Shown here: positions 1-8,772 of the stretch, piece by piece
How the letters are laid out: every line of letters starts with the position of its first letter
Numbering within the stretch: the first letter of the stretch is position 1
Assembly: GCF_000178855.1 (NCBI RefSeq)
Contig: NZ_ADVG01000004.1
Span: 248,001-312,000, forward strand
Reading direction: 5' to 3'
Length of the DNA: 64,000 nt
Source: Ktedonobacter racemifer DSM 44963
GTDB taxonomy: Bacteria > Chloroflexota > Ktedonobacteria > Ktedonobacterales > Ktedonobacteraceae
Program-made: the position numbers and the translations under genes
The notes under the pieces: model-generated
Told to the model about the DNA's origin: nothing
Databases searched by the model: none
Seen by the model: only the letters and a program-made list of their open reading frames with translations

Positions 1-15
1 GTCTCCCCTCACGGA

Positions 16-1470
16 TTACTCAGCTTGCCATACTTGGATGGTGCCACCACCACCAATTTGTGATGCAAAGATTACGCTTGAGGCGATATATTTGCCATCT
101 GGTGACCAGCAGAGCGAACCTGGATACGCATTCCGATCCGCAGTTCCATGCTGACCATCGTAGGTGAAAAGCCTCTCGCCAGTCTGACTATCCCAGATCT
201 CGATAGCTTTATTCTTAGCGAAGACGATACGTTTTCCATCGGGCGACCAGGAGAGTGCATAAGTGTGCTCAGGGCTTCGATAGGTAAGCAAAACCTTGCC
301 CGTTGGAATACTGATAATCTGGATAGCCTCGCCAGACGTTTTTGTCGCATATTTATGCAGCGCAAGGCGTGTGCTATCGGGTGACCAGCTTATGTCTGGA
401 GCATTTAGCGTAAGGACCGACTGCCAATCGGCTGTGCTCCTGATCACTGTCTTGTCTCCACTCGTAACTGTGATGTATTTGCCGTTGGGTGACCAGCTGA
501 TATTGTCAATCTGGTCGGTAGAAAGCATTTTTACTACCGCCCCTGTCCTGGCATTCCAGATTGTCACACCCCCTGTCGAATCTGCTGTGTTATAGCCACC
601 CGCAAGATACTGCCCATCAGAGGACCAGGCAACCTGGCTAATGGTTGTTGTCGTATGCACCTCGGGGAAGTAACGAGTGAGCAATTTACCTGTCAGCGGG
701 TCCCAAACCTGTATATCGCCAATGGCGGAAGCCAGGTGGGTACCATCAGGGGACCAGGCAACCTGTGTGGCATACACTTCACGGTCTACATACTGATTTG
801 TGCTTGGCTCAGGCGTGAGTACAACCTCGTGGGTGCCTGTAAGGGCATCCCAGACGTGTACCGAGCCATATCTAATCGGGCCTGCCGCGACCGCGAGATG
901 TTTTCCATCGGGCGACCACTTAAGCATACTTATCGAAATGTCATCGTCACTGTTCTTGCCCTTTTGCGGAAAGGTATGGGTATAAAGCGTTTTGCCAATC
1001 TCGGATGGCCGGGTTGTAGCGGCAGGAGTGTGCTGGCCTTGCCCAAAGTAGCGGAAAGCTACAATGTTGGCCAGGACGAAAAGGATCGCCGCGGCCAGTC
1101 CGACGAGAGTCCATAAGCGGAGCGGCTGGCGTGAACGTGCCTGTTTGCCGTTGGCGGCGACTGAATGTGGCTGTTTCTCCCGGGTGGGGGTATCTATTTC
1201 TTGCATTGGTTGTTCTCCCAGAGATGATATCTCTTCCATGGATGGCGCGGCTGGCTCTGTGAATTGCTCGCGAGCGGCAAATTCTGCCTGGGCAATTCTT
1301 GACCAGGCACGCTCCAGGATGGCTGCATCTTCTGCATAAATGGTCCGCAACGCAGCAATGGTTGGGGCTCCAGGTGTAGCCTCTTGCTGGTGTCCATCCT
1401 GGTCATGTAGGAGATCTTCAACTTGTTCATTGACACTCTCTGGCTGAAACAGGTCATCGTGATGATTCAT
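16..1470 (-). CDS. WD40-repeat membrane protein partnered with an ECF sigma factor
   Basis: About 484 residues. Residues 1-117 are a hydrophilic, probably cytoplasmic region, residues about 118-140 form one membrane helix (LWTLVGLAAAILFVLANIV), and the rest is a beta-propeller built from repeats with the signature WSPDGK/WSPDGT and blade ends such as VWD and IWD. The start MNHHDDLF is chosen because GGGGAGGA lies just upstream. It overlaps the 3' end of the upstream sigma-factor gene by 17 bases, so the two are probably translationally coupled. By analogy with ECF systems whose regulator is a single-pass membrane protein, the N-terminal part may hold the sigma factor and the external propeller may sense something; this is inference, since no ZAS zinc motif is visible. 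It could also be a plain WD40 protein without anti-sigma activity. Confidence 0.8.
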   Translation of the reverse strand: MNHHDDLFQPESVNEQVEDLLHDQDGHQQEATPGAPTIAALRTIYAEDAAILERAWSRIAQAEFAAREQFTEPAAPSMEEISSLGEQPMQEIDTPTREKQPHSVAANGKQARSRQPLRLWTLVGLAAAILFVLANIVAFRYFGQGQHTPAATTRPSEIGKTLYTHTFPQKGKNSDDDISISMLKWSPDGKHLAVAAGPIRYGSVHVWDALTGTHEVVLTPEPSTNQYVDREVYATQVAWSPDGTHLASAIGDIQVWDPLTGKLLTRYFPEVHTTTTISQVAWSSDGQYLAGGYNTADSTGGVTIWNARTGAVVKMLSTDQIDNISWSPNGKYITVTSGDKTVIRSTADWQSVLTLNAPDISWSPDSTRLALHKYATKTSGEAIQIISIPTGKVLLTYRSPEHTYALSWSPDGKRIVFAKNKAIEIWDSQTGERLFTYDGQHGTADRNAYPGSLCWSPDGKYIASSVIFASQIGGGGTIQVWQAE

Positions 1471-2026
1471 GGGTATGCTCCTCCCCTCTAGCCTGTTCGT
1501 ACATGGCGCGTAAGCGGTTAAGAATGCGCGATAGCAGCATACGAATTGCGCCATCACTTTTGGCGAGCCGTTGCGCAATGGCTTTCGTGCTCAGATCGTC
1601 TGCGAAGCGCAGCCGCAGTATCTCCTGGTGGAGTTGGGGCAGACTACTCAGGTATGCACGAAGCTGAGCATGATCTACGCTGCGTAGCACCTGTACCTCT
1701 GGTTCTTGTCCATCATCATGAATGAGCGTCTCAGCAAAATCCTCCAACGATACAAACGCTGGAAGGCGCCCGAGATGTCGATAGCGATCAATAATTTTGT
1801 TGCGAGCCACCCGCCGCAACCATGTAAGCTGTTCTTTCTCTCCCAGCCGCAATGGCGTCTCGTTTTGTATGACGACGAGAAATACCTCTACGAGGATGTC
1901 CTCAGCATCCTCAGGAGATATCAACGCGCGAATATAGGTCAGGAGGGCATGAGCATGGCGTCTATAGAGAGCTGCCACAGGTAACTCTACAGCGTAATCC
2001 ATAGGTTGTTGTGACTGATGCATCAT
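1454..2026 (-). CDS. RNA polymerase sigma factor, ECF (sigma-70) family
   Basis: About 190 residues, normal for a minimal ECF factor. Region 2 is seen in ALISPEDAEDILVEVFLVV and WLRRVARNKIIDRYRH, and region 4 in LPQLHQEILRLRF followed by a helix-turn-helix (LSTKAIAQRLAKSDGAIRM). The gene begins with two adjacent ATG codons; GAGGA sits 2 bases before the first and 5 before the second, so the second (at 2023) may be the one used. It directs RNA polymerase to a set of promoters I cannot identify; the WD40 membrane protein overlapping its end is the likely controller. Confidence 0.88.
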   Translation of the reverse strand: MMHQSQQPMDYAVELPVAALYRRHAHALLTYIRALISPEDAEDILVEVFLVVIQNETPLRLGEKEQLTWLRRVARNKIIDRYRHLGRLPAFVSLEDFAETLIHDDGQEPEVQVLRSVDHAQLRAYLSSLPQLHQEILRLRFADDLSTKAIAQRLAKSDGAIRMLLSRILNRLRAMYEQARGEEHTHESSR

Positions 2027-2427
2027 ATTCCTCAGTTTTCAGAGATCTCACCTCAACAAACGACAAGCAGAGAGAAAATGCAACAGTCATGTTCCCAAAC
2101 CCTCGCTTTTTGACGTCTTTTGGTAATTACTCAGGACTTCTCACCCCTCTCTCGCCAGGGGTAAAGGGTGTGTGGGCAGAAAGAATCTTACTAGCGATGC
2201 TTAAAGCTGCTCTCAGTAAGGCATATGAGCAAATCTGAACGTATTTCCCTTTTCGTCCTGGACATATCTCCCACGTATCTCGGCCTCAGAACCTCACTGA
2301 AGTCGAGATAAGATTCATCCAAACCGGGACAACTACAGTTGTCAAGTCTCGCTGAAACTTCTCCGCCGCAAAGTGAGAGCCTGCTCCCCGGCTACGAGGA
2401 GCAGGTTCTCTATGCCATTCCTCTTTC
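2027..2427. other. Gene-free spacer upstream of the ECF sigma gene
   Basis: About 400 bases. It must hold the promoter of the sigma/WD40 operon, but I see no convincing ECF -35/-10 pair at a normal spacing, and no clear coding region. It also forms the 3' flank of the LLM oxidoreductase gene. Confidence 0.4.
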
Positions 2428-3393
2428 TTACAATCGTCCGACCAACCGCGCCAAGCGAACCCCCTCCTGGACTACGTCAGAGACTGGCACAAGGCTTAAC
2501 GCCAGCGCATCAATGTCCGTGGCCAGCAGTTCCAGCACACGGTCCCTGATCTTGCCCTCATTGCCAAAAACCACCAGGCTTTCAATAAGTCTCTCTGAAA
2601 TCGGATGGGTGTCTTGTTCTGTAAAGCCTGCCGCAATGAACATCTTGCGATAGGCTGGCAGCGTTGGATATATACTTAGAGCTTGCCGTCCCGCCTGTAA
2701 CGCGATCACCCGATCTTCTGTAAAAGCCACTGGGACATGGGCCACCACTGGCGGACGGGGCCGCGCGGCTGCCGCGGCCCCTGCACTCAGAGCGGGAAGA
2801 GCCGTATTGAGCATATAGGGAATTGGCGTGATAAAAGGGAGGGCACCATCCGCTACTTCGCCCGCGAGACGGAAAGCCCCTACTCCGAGTGCAGAGACAA
2901 ACAGGGGGACCTGCGATGATCCTTGAAGAGAGGCATCCACTGTAAAGTAGCGCCCCTGGTGATGAATCTCTCCTTGCTCCAATAATGGACGCAGCACCTG
3001 GATATATTCACGGAGATAGGCCAGAGGTGCATCCATTTCTATGCCGTAGATGCTCTTTGCCATCTGGGGCAATCCCGTCCCTCCTATTCCCAACCTCAGC
3101 CTCCCAGGGGCCAGGCTAGTGAGACTCAGGACTTGCTGTGCCATGAGAACAGGATGGCGCGACGTGATCTGCACAATAGATGTTCCCAATTTCAGATGGC
3201 TGGTACGTGCCGCCGCAGCGGCCAAGGTCGTCAGCACATCTGGATACCCCAACGGGCCAAAAGCGACCCACACATGATCAACACCTGCATCCTCAATCTC
3301 GACAATATTCGCAACCAACGTTGCAGGATCAGCTGGCTGCACGCTTATACCCACTCGTTCTCCCAAAGAACGAACTGCCGCTTGTTTTTCCAC
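2428..3393 (-). CDS. LLM-class (luciferase-like) F420- or flavin-dependent oxidoreductase
   Basis: About 321 residues, the usual size of the bacterial luciferase-like TIM-barrel family. Visible hallmarks are the N-terminal EIEDAGVDHVWVA strand, the SRHPVLMAQQVLSLTSLAPGR helix, the RLGIGGTG phosphate-binding segment, and the conserved QGEIHHQGRYFTV loop. The start is GTG, with AAAGGA nine bases upstream; a nearby ATG is out of frame. Family members use F420 or FMN to oxidise or reduce small molecules; the substrate cannot be read from sequence. Other LLM enzymes in this window and fgd make F420 the more likely cofactor. Confidence 0.85.
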   Translation of the reverse strand: MEKQAAVRSLGERVGISVQPADPATLVANIVEIEDAGVDHVWVAFGPLGYPDVLTTLAAAAARTSHLKLGTSIVQITSRHPVLMAQQVLSLTSLAPGRLRLGIGGTGLPQMAKSIYGIEMDAPLAYLREYIQVLRPLLEQGEIHHQGRYFTVDASLQGSSQVPLFVSALGVGAFRLAGEVADGALPFITPIPYMLNTALPALSAGAAAAARPRPPVVAHVPVAFTEDRVIALQAGRQALSIYPTLPAYRKMFIAAGFTEQDTHPISERLIESLVVFGNEGKIRDRVLELLATDIDALALSLVPVSDVVQEGVRLARLVGRL

Positions 3394-3572
3394 AGATACA
3401 TTTCCTTTGGTATTGGAAAGAGATTAGATATCTACTCAGAAACCGTCTCTTTCATCAGTGTTTTGCTTGTGTCGCCTCTGAAAATCAAGAGGCGACGATG
3501 TATAGCGATTGATACCTATCAGATTCGAGAACATGTAATAGGGGTAGAGTATTAACCATACGAAAAACCACG

Positions 3573-3869
3573 TCAAGCGGTTTTGGCGAGCGAGAATTGC
3601 AAGATATATTGGATGCGGGCCAGTGCCTGCCAATTGTCAACGAAGCGATAGAAGTTCTGTAAGCCGCGATTGATGCTGCTGTACAGAGCTACTATCTGGT
3701 TGTTGTCCAGATGTGACCACGCTCCCTTTGCGGTTGGTTCCCCTTCTGCTGTACATATCTTGTGGTCATGCAACTGTTTGATGATTTTCTCGATAAGCGC
3801 TTTGATCGCGGTTTTCCATCCAGTTGATCGGCGCTTGTACAGTCTTGATTTTCCCGTAATTCGTGCCAA
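3573..3869 (-). pseudogene. Group II intron maturase, C-terminal (X) domain remnant
   Basis: The translated fragment shows the maturase-specific domain: GWKTAIKALIEKIIKQL, then EPTAKGAWSHLDNNQIVALY, then SSINRGLQNFYRFVDN and RIQYILQFSLAKT. The reverse transcriptase domains that should precede it are absent. It abuts an IS3 transposase scrap on the opposite strand at about 3866-3870, so the first few codons of this reading frame are probably not native. It is dead. Confidence 0.7.
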
Positions 3870-4168
3870 CCGATCAAGGCGTCCAGTATGCTAATACAGC
3901 CTACATCAATCGACTGTAGGAAATGGGAGTCCGCATCAGCATGGTTGCGGTGTGCAACCCCTATCAAAACGCCTTTGCCGAGAGTTTCATGAAAACCCTC
4001 AAGATTGAGGAGGTTAACCTCAACGACTATCAAACTTTGGAGAAAGCACGTGCTAACATTGAGTACTTCTTACACAATGTCTATAATGGGCAACGGCTGC
4101 ATTCCGACTTGGCATATCGATCACCAAACGAATTTAAGCAGATGTATTACCAAGGTCTGCTTTCCTGA
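3866..4168 (+). pseudogene. IS3-family transposase (orfB), C-terminal remnant
   Basis: Read from 3866 the frame gives DQGVQYANTAYINRL, a stop codon (TAG at about 3917), then EMGVRISM, NPYQNAFAESFMKTLK and YNGQRLHSDLAYRSP. This is the last third of the DDE integrase domain of IS3/IS150 transposases, including the catalytic glutamate in AESFMKTLK. The N-terminal part is replaced by maturase sequence and the frame carries an internal stop, so it is inactive. Confidence 0.8.
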
Positions 4169-4329
4169 AATGTCATCTGGAGTGGCCTTTGGGAACCAGT
4201 CCAGGGAGAAAAGGGCCTCAATGTGAGGATGATTCCCAGATTTCAGCCCTTTTTGCAGATGAAAATTGGCGAAAGTGGAGTCAAAGTGGTGAGAGCGCAT
4301 CAACAAAAATGCTTAAGTTGACACTACCA
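4169..4329. mobile_element. Right end of the IS3-family element
   Basis: Follows the transposase remnant and ends in TAAGTTGACACTACCA. The same terminal sequence (TAAGTTGACAATACCA) closes the 163-bp element at 29260-29422, which shows that this is the element's terminal inverted repeat. Confidence 0.6.
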
Positions 4330-4359
4330 CTACAACACGCATCCCAGACCCATGAGCAG

Positions 4360-5181
4360 TCAGGCACTGGCGTATTTCTCCACTCGATCCAGCCACTCGC
4401 GCATAAGAGCGCGGCAGAGTTCATCCTGCTCGATATTGACGAAATGGCCTGCTTGATCGAGTACCGCGAACGTCGCTCTGGGATAGTTGTCCAGCAGATC
4501 CCAGGCGTCCTGATACCCACAGAGATGGTCTTGCCGTGCGGTCACAATGAGCGTGGGGCCCCCAAAGGAGATGGGCTGTGGGTCCACTTCAAAGGAAGAA
4601 GGGCCAGCCATCTCCAGTCGCGCGTTGAAGGGATGATCGGCACGCTTCACCTCCGCCAACACATTGCGTACCGCTTCGATGACCCTGGAGTTCTCTACGA
4701 CGACGAGGTCTTCGACGAGTTGTACCTCCCCTGGCTCTAACTGTGCCAAAAGCTTTGGATTTTTTATCAGTGTGGTCCTCTTTGGGAGAGCGGTCTGGGA
4801 GAGATCTGCCTTCACTTGAGGTGCACACAACAGCAAGCCATCGATCAACGCTGCCCGGCGCGAGATTACACCACGGGCTAGGTATCCTCCATAGGAGAGT
4901 CCAGCAAGCACAAAGCGTTGACCGGGAATCACTGTGTCGATGAATGCCAGCACGGCATCGAGCATCTGATCATGCGTAGCCAGGCGATCCGCGCTTGGAG
5001 TGAGGCCTGTACCAGGCAAGTCAGGATAGATACGCAGCCAGCCGGTCCGCTGCGTGAAGAGAGGTTCCATGAGCCGTTCCATAATGTGATGATCGCTTGG
5101 CCGCCCAGGCAACATCACGATAGGTCGGCCCGCGCCGTAGGTTTCATAGAAGATTTCAAAATCTCCCAGGTCACATTTCAT
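4360..5181 (-). CDS. Alpha/beta hydrolase
   Basis: 273 residues with a complete catalytic triad pattern: nucleophile Ser96 in GLSYGG, the acid in TARQDHLCGY, and the histidine in DQAGHFVNI. The N-terminal GRPIVMLPGRPSD strand gives the oxyanion-hole region. A close paralogue lies at 34684-35547 with the same layout (GESYGG, DRAGHN). Substrate unknown; such proteins are often esterases or peptidase-like hydrolases. It is downstream, same strand, of the epoxide hydrolase and the ECF42 operon and may be read through from them. Confidence 0.85.
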   Translation of the reverse strand: MKCDLGDFEIFYETYGAGRPIVMLPGRPSDHHIMERLMEPLFTQRTGWLRIYPDLPGTGLTPSADRLATHDQMLDAVLAFIDTVIPGQRFVLAGLSYGGYLARGVISRRAALIDGLLLCAPQVKADLSQTALPKRTTLIKNPKLLAQLEPGEVQLVEDLVVVENSRVIEAVRNVLAEVKRADHPFNARLEMAGPSSFEVDPQPISFGGPTLIVTARQDHLCGYQDAWDLLDNYPRATFAVLDQAGHFVNIEQDELCRALMREWLDRVEKYASA

Positions 5182-5298
5182 ATCCTTGCCCTTCTATTTA
5201 AGTGAAAGATATTTGTGCTCAGCAAGCAACCGTGTCACAACGCGTCTACGAGAGGGATGTATTTCTCTCTCATGCATACCACGCACACTTCACTGCCT

Positions 5299-6408
5299 TT
5301 ACCATAATTGCTTAAAGAAGTTGCGAATGTCGTCGATGAGCAGATCTGGAGCAGTTTGGGTCGCGAAATGACCGCCCTGGTCGTAGATCTTCCAGAAGAC
5401 AATGTTCGTGTGATCGCGTGAGGCAAAGCGGCGGATCGCGGGATAGTCGTTGCCAAAGTGGCTCAGACCCAACTGGACCGTAGTAGGTCCAGTTGGCACG
5501 AACGTTGGGTGAGCAACCTCGTAGTAAAAGCGTGCTGAGGATGCTGCCGTGTTCGTGAGCCAATAGATCATCACATTGGTGAGGATGTAGTCGTCACTCA
5601 CATCGTCTCCATAGATCTGATAGTTCCAGGCAAGCTGGCCTACTGGCGAGTCGGCCAAGGCATGAGCCAGGGTCTGGGGGATATTGGATTGGAGCGGATG
5701 ATAGATTCCCCGATGGTGTTGCGACCAGTGGAATTTTTGCCACAGCTCCTTCTCTCCCAAAGACAGGGCATCCATCTCAGCTGGGTTACCAGAAGGCGCT
5801 GAGAAGATCTGCGTGACGTGGACCCCAACGACATGCTCAGGATCGAAGCGGCCTATCTCTGGGGAAAGAACAGAGCCCCAATCGTTGCCATGTGCGCCAT
5901 AGCGATCGTAGCCAAGGCGGTGCATCAGCTCAGCCCATGCTCTGGCGGTACGGTACTGATTCCAGCCCACCTCGTGTGTGGGACCGGAAAACCCAAAGCC
6001 GGGAAGCGACGGGATCACCAGGTGAAACGCCTGGGCCGTCTCATCACCATGTGAACGCGGATCGGTGAGCGGACCAATCAGATCCAGGTAGTCGACCACC
6101 GACGTCGGCCAGCCATGAGTCAGGATCAGTGGTAACGCGTCATCCACCTTCGAGCGAATATGCAGGAAGTGGATATTTTGTCCATCAATGGTCGTCGTGA
6201 ATTGTGGATAAGCATTGAGTTTCGCTTCCCAGGTTCGCCAGTCATAGTCCTCGCGCCAGTATGTGACCAACCGCTTGATGGGGGCGAGAGGCTCACCATA
6301 GTTGGTACCTACGCCAGGAAGTTCATTGGTCCAGCGAACACGGGCAAGCCGAGCCTGTACATCATCCAGGTCTGCTTGGGAAATCGCAATTGTATAGGGG
6401 GTGATCAC
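5299..6408 (-). CDS. Epoxide hydrolase (EHN-domain, microsomal/juvenile-hormone type)
   Basis: About 369 residues. The N-terminal epoxide hydrolase lid domain is visible (ISQADLDDVQARLARVRWTNEL, YWREDYDWRTWEAKLN, TTIDGQNIHFLHIRS), followed by HGWP (oxyanion hole), the nucleophile Asp in GAHGNDWGS, and the C-terminal GGHFATQTAPDLL with the catalytic His. It opens epoxides to diols by way of a hydroxyalkyl-enzyme ester. The start is taken as GTG (VITPYTIA) because AGGAGGAGGAAGAGA precedes it; upstream in-frame ATG lacks a site. Likely a detoxification enzyme, natural substrate unknown. Confidence 0.88.
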   Translation of the reverse strand: MITPYTIAISQADLDDVQARLARVRWTNELPGVGTNYGEPLAPIKRLVTYWREDYDWRTWEAKLNAYPQFTTTIDGQNIHFLHIRSKVDDALPLILTHGWPTSVVDYLDLIGPLTDPRSHGDETAQAFHLVIPSLPGFGFSGPTHEVGWNQYRTARAWAELMHRLGYDRYGAHGNDWGSVLSPEIGRFDPEHVVGVHVTQIFSAPSGNPAEMDALSLGEKELWQKFHWSQHHRGIYHPLQSNIPQTLAHALADSPVGQLAWNYQIYGDDVSDDYILTNVMIYWLTNTAASSARFYYEVAHPTFVPTGPTTVQLGLSHFGNDYPAIRRFASRDHTNIVFWKIYDQGGHFATQTAPDLLIDDIRNFFKQLW

Positions 6409-6604
6409 TCTCTTCCTCCTCCTAATCTTTGGTGCGAAAGATAGCAACGAGTCCAATGAGCGTGTAAGAGGACTCGGAATTATGGTCGTATATCTTATCT
6501 AGCGACAAACCACCGTATCGAGAGCCAGGTGGAAACCTCAATGGTCTAAAGATTTCTAAGTGGGCGGCTGCATGCGGCGCATATAGCCCTATTTCTCCCA
6601 CTAT

Positions 6605-6994
6605 CTAGGATTCGATCGGTTGGTTGATCTCCCAGGGGTTCCCTTCGGGATCGGCAAAGTGCGCTGTGCGCAGCCCCCAAGGCTGATTGGTTGGAGGCCT
6701 GAGGAACGTGACGCCTTTTGCCTTGAGCACCTCATATGTGGCATCGACATTCTCCACCTCAGCAGCTAGCAGCGTCTGGGCTCCCTCCTTGCGCTTCAAT
6801 GTATTGACCTCCAAGCCGATCAGGTCTGCGGCGGCTGAGACCTCCAGCAGGATCAAGTACAGGTCGTCCAGGCGGAAACTGGCAGAAACGGGATCGCTCT
6901 CTTGCAGCTGAAATCCTAGTTTCTCTCGATAAAAGGTCGTACATGCGGCCAGGTCTTGGACGAACAATACCGTCGCAATGATCTTATTTATCAT
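6605..6994 (-). CDS. VOC-superfamily (glyoxalase/bleomycin resistance-like) protein
   Basis: About 129 residues with two beta-alpha-beta-beta-beta modules: KIIATVLFVQDLAACTTFYREKLGF and the C-terminal TAHFADPEGNPWEIN, where the final metal-ligand Glu of the family would sit. The start MINKII overlaps the end of the ECF42 sigma gene by 11 bases and has an AGAGGTG site, so it is the third gene of that operon. A paralogue is at 31864-32265. Members bind metals and process or sequester small electrophiles or drugs; the exact role is unknown. Confidence 0.85.
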   Translation of the reverse strand: MINKIIATVLFVQDLAACTTFYREKLGFQLQESDPVSASFRLDDLYLILLEVSAAADLIGLEVNTLKRKEGAQTLLAAEVENVDATYEVLKAKGVTFLRPPTNQPWGLRTAHFADPEGNPWEINQPIES

Positions 6995-8261
6995 ATCTAC
7001 ACCTCTTTTCCTTTGTGCTCCCCTCATCTCCCTTCTGTTGAAGGCGCTGATGCAGGAGGAATTGTTCGGCTCGGTTTCCTGTGAGCGCAAGGGCACGCAA
7101 CTCGGCTGCCTGAGCCTGCTCTCGCCGACCCAGTTCCAGCAAGAAGTTCCCCCGAATGGCGTGAAAGAGATGATACCCCTCCAGATCACGCGTGAGCGTT
7201 TCGACTTCGGTCAGTGCTGCTTCTGGTCCGGCCACATAGCGCAAGGCCACTGCTCGGTTCAGTTGGATGACTGGCGACGGCGTCATGCGTAACAGCAGAT
7301 CATAAAGCGCCAGGATCTGTGGCCAGTCGGTCTCCTCCCACGACGTGGCCTCCGCGTGGCAAGCCACGAGTGCCGCCTGGATCTGGTAGGGGCCAGGACG
7401 ACCCAGCGCCGCCGCTTGCTCAATAAGCGTTCCCGCCTCCGTCATCATCCCTCGATCCCAGCGTGAGCGATCCTGATCGGCAAGCAAGATCAGTTTGCCC
7501 TCGGCATCGAAGCGCGCATCGGTCCGCGCCAAGTGCAGACGCATCAGCGCGAGTAACCCCAGAGGCTCGGGTTCTCGGGGGTAGAGCCGCGTGAGAAGGA
7601 CCGCCAGCCAGGCCGCATCTTCGGCGAGATCTCGGCGAGCAGAGGCGCTCCCTCGGCTGGAGAGATAGCCTTCGTTAAACATCAGATAGAGCGCCGCCAG
7701 CACTTCGCCCAACCGCTCATCCAAATCCTCATGATGAGGGGCATGATACGGGATACCAGCCTGCACAATCTTCTGCTTGGCCCGCCCCAGACGCCGCGCA
7801 ACCGCCGCTTCGGAGGAGAGGAAGGCGTGGGCAATTTCTGCGGTCGTAAAGCCGCAGACCGCTCGCAGCATCAAGATCACCTGCGTCTCGCGCGAAAGCG
7901 CCGGATGGCAGCAAGTGAACATCAGCCGGAGGCGGTCGTCTGGCTCTTGCACCACCGGATGCTCCAACGCGGCGAGCTTCTCACGGTAGCGTGCATCGCG
8001 GCGGAGCTGGTCGATAGCGCGACGACGGGCGACCGTCAGCAACCAGGCACCGGGCTGAGCTGGAATCCCTTCGATGGGCCAGCGTTCCAGCGCAACCAGC
8101 AGAGCATCCTGAACAATCTCCTCGGCAACCTCAAAGTTCCCCAGGATACGCAGAAGGGCACCCACAATTTTACCCGCCTCTTCGCGGAAGACCGCACTGA
8201 GTGTGGCCTGGATTCCACCACTGGAGACAGGTGGAAGTAGGGTCCTTGGAGTATCAGACAT
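6984..8261 (-). CDS. ECF42-type RNA polymerase sigma factor with long C-terminal extension
   Basis: About 425 residues: sigma region 2 (NFEVAEEIVQDALLVALERW, PGAWLLTVARRRAIDQLRR) and region 4 (LRAVCGFTTAEIAHAFLSS...RRLGRAKQKI), then some 240 further residues made of helical pairs resembling TPR units. This layout, plus a YCII/DGPF gene just upstream overlapping by 8 bases (ATGTCTGA), is the published hallmark of group ECF42, whose members lack a classical anti-sigma factor and depend on the extension. It likely drives its own operon through the TGTC-N19-CGTC promoter upstream of the YCII gene. The start MSDTPRT is supported by the overlap. Confidence 0.9.
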   Translation of the reverse strand: MSDTPRTLLPPVSSGGIQATLSAVFREEAGKIVGALLRILGNFEVAEEIVQDALLVALERWPIEGIPAQPGAWLLTVARRRAIDQLRRDARYREKLAALEHPVVQEPDDRLRLMFTCCHPALSRETQVILMLRAVCGFTTAEIAHAFLSSEAAVARRLGRAKQKIVQAGIPYHAPHHEDLDERLGEVLAALYLMFNEGYLSSRGSASARRDLAEDAAWLAVLLTRLYPREPEPLGLLALMRLHLARTDARFDAEGKLILLADQDRSRWDRGMMTEAGTLIEQAAALGRPGPYQIQAALVACHAEATSWEETDWPQILALYDLLLRMTPSPVIQLNRAVALRYVAGPEAALTEVETLTRDLEGYHLFHAIRGNFLLELGRREQAQAAELRALALTGNRAEQFLLHQRLQQKGDEGSTKEKRCRYDK

Positions 8262-8628
8262 GGGTGTGCGGCTCCACCACCACCGGCCAGATCTCGACCA
8301 CATTGTAGCCTGGTGCGTGAACCGACCATGCCTTGGCAAGGCGCAACGCCTCATCAAGATCAGCTACCTCGATCTCAGCGACCCCTCCGATCACTTCCGT
8401 TCCCTCAAGGAAGGGACCATCAGTCACCAGCGGTTGCCCGCCCGAGCCAACGTGGACGCTGGTCACGGTATGGGGCAAATGGAGCCCATAGCTCTTTCGG
8501 ATCTGAGAGCGGTGATCGTCTAACCACTGACTGGCCTGCGCTCGCTTGTGGGCAAGAACTTCTTCAGACAGCTCCTGCCACGCCGCCAGGTCCTGGGCAT
8601 TGGTGCAAAACAAAAGAAGGTAGTTCAT
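8254..8628 (-). CDS. YCII-related (DGPF) protein, ECF42-associated
   Basis: 124 residues with the DGPF signature (TDGPFLEGTEVIGG) and the dimeric alpha/beta-barrel start MNYLLLFCTNAQ. DGPF proteins are the usual genomic partners and main targets of ECF42 sigma factors; their enzymatic role is not known. The start is chosen at MNYLLLF, preceded by AAGGACA; the in-frame upstream ATG would add an unconserved tail. First gene of the ECF42 operon. A 16-codon copy of its beginning survives at 12713-12763. Confidence 0.88.
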   Translation of the reverse strand: MNYLLLFCTNAQDLAAWQELSEEVLAHKRAQASQWLDDHRSQIRKSYGLHLPHTVTSVHVGSGGQPLVTDGPFLEGTEVIGGVAEIEVADLDEALRLAKAWSVHAPGYNVVEIWPVVVEPHTHV

Positions 8629-8689
8629 CAAAATGTCCTTTCGGTTCATGAAGTTGCTCTTCAAAGGATGCTCAGTATTTGGCCTTTAT

Positions 8690-8726
8690 ACATACGACGA
8701 ACAGACTCGACCCGAAAAGGACATCC
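8690..8726 (-). promoter_or_regulatory. Predicted ECF42 promoter (site A), upstream of the YCII-ECF42 operon
   Basis: On the minus strand TGTCC (complement of 8719-8723) is followed after exactly 19 bases by CGTC (complement of 8696-8699), within a block shared with three other places in the window. Known ECF42 promoters have TGTC-type -35 and CG(A/T)C-type -10 elements. The site lies about 65 bases upstream of the YCII start codon. Confidence 0.65.
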
Positions 8727-8772
8727 ATGACAAGGAGTGAAGCCTTGCAATGGATACTCCATTCTGATTGAG

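Noticed and set aside
655..1116. Plus-strand 153-codon frame
   Set aside because: Lies wholly within the WD40 gene on the opposite strand, no ribosome site, no recognisable motif.
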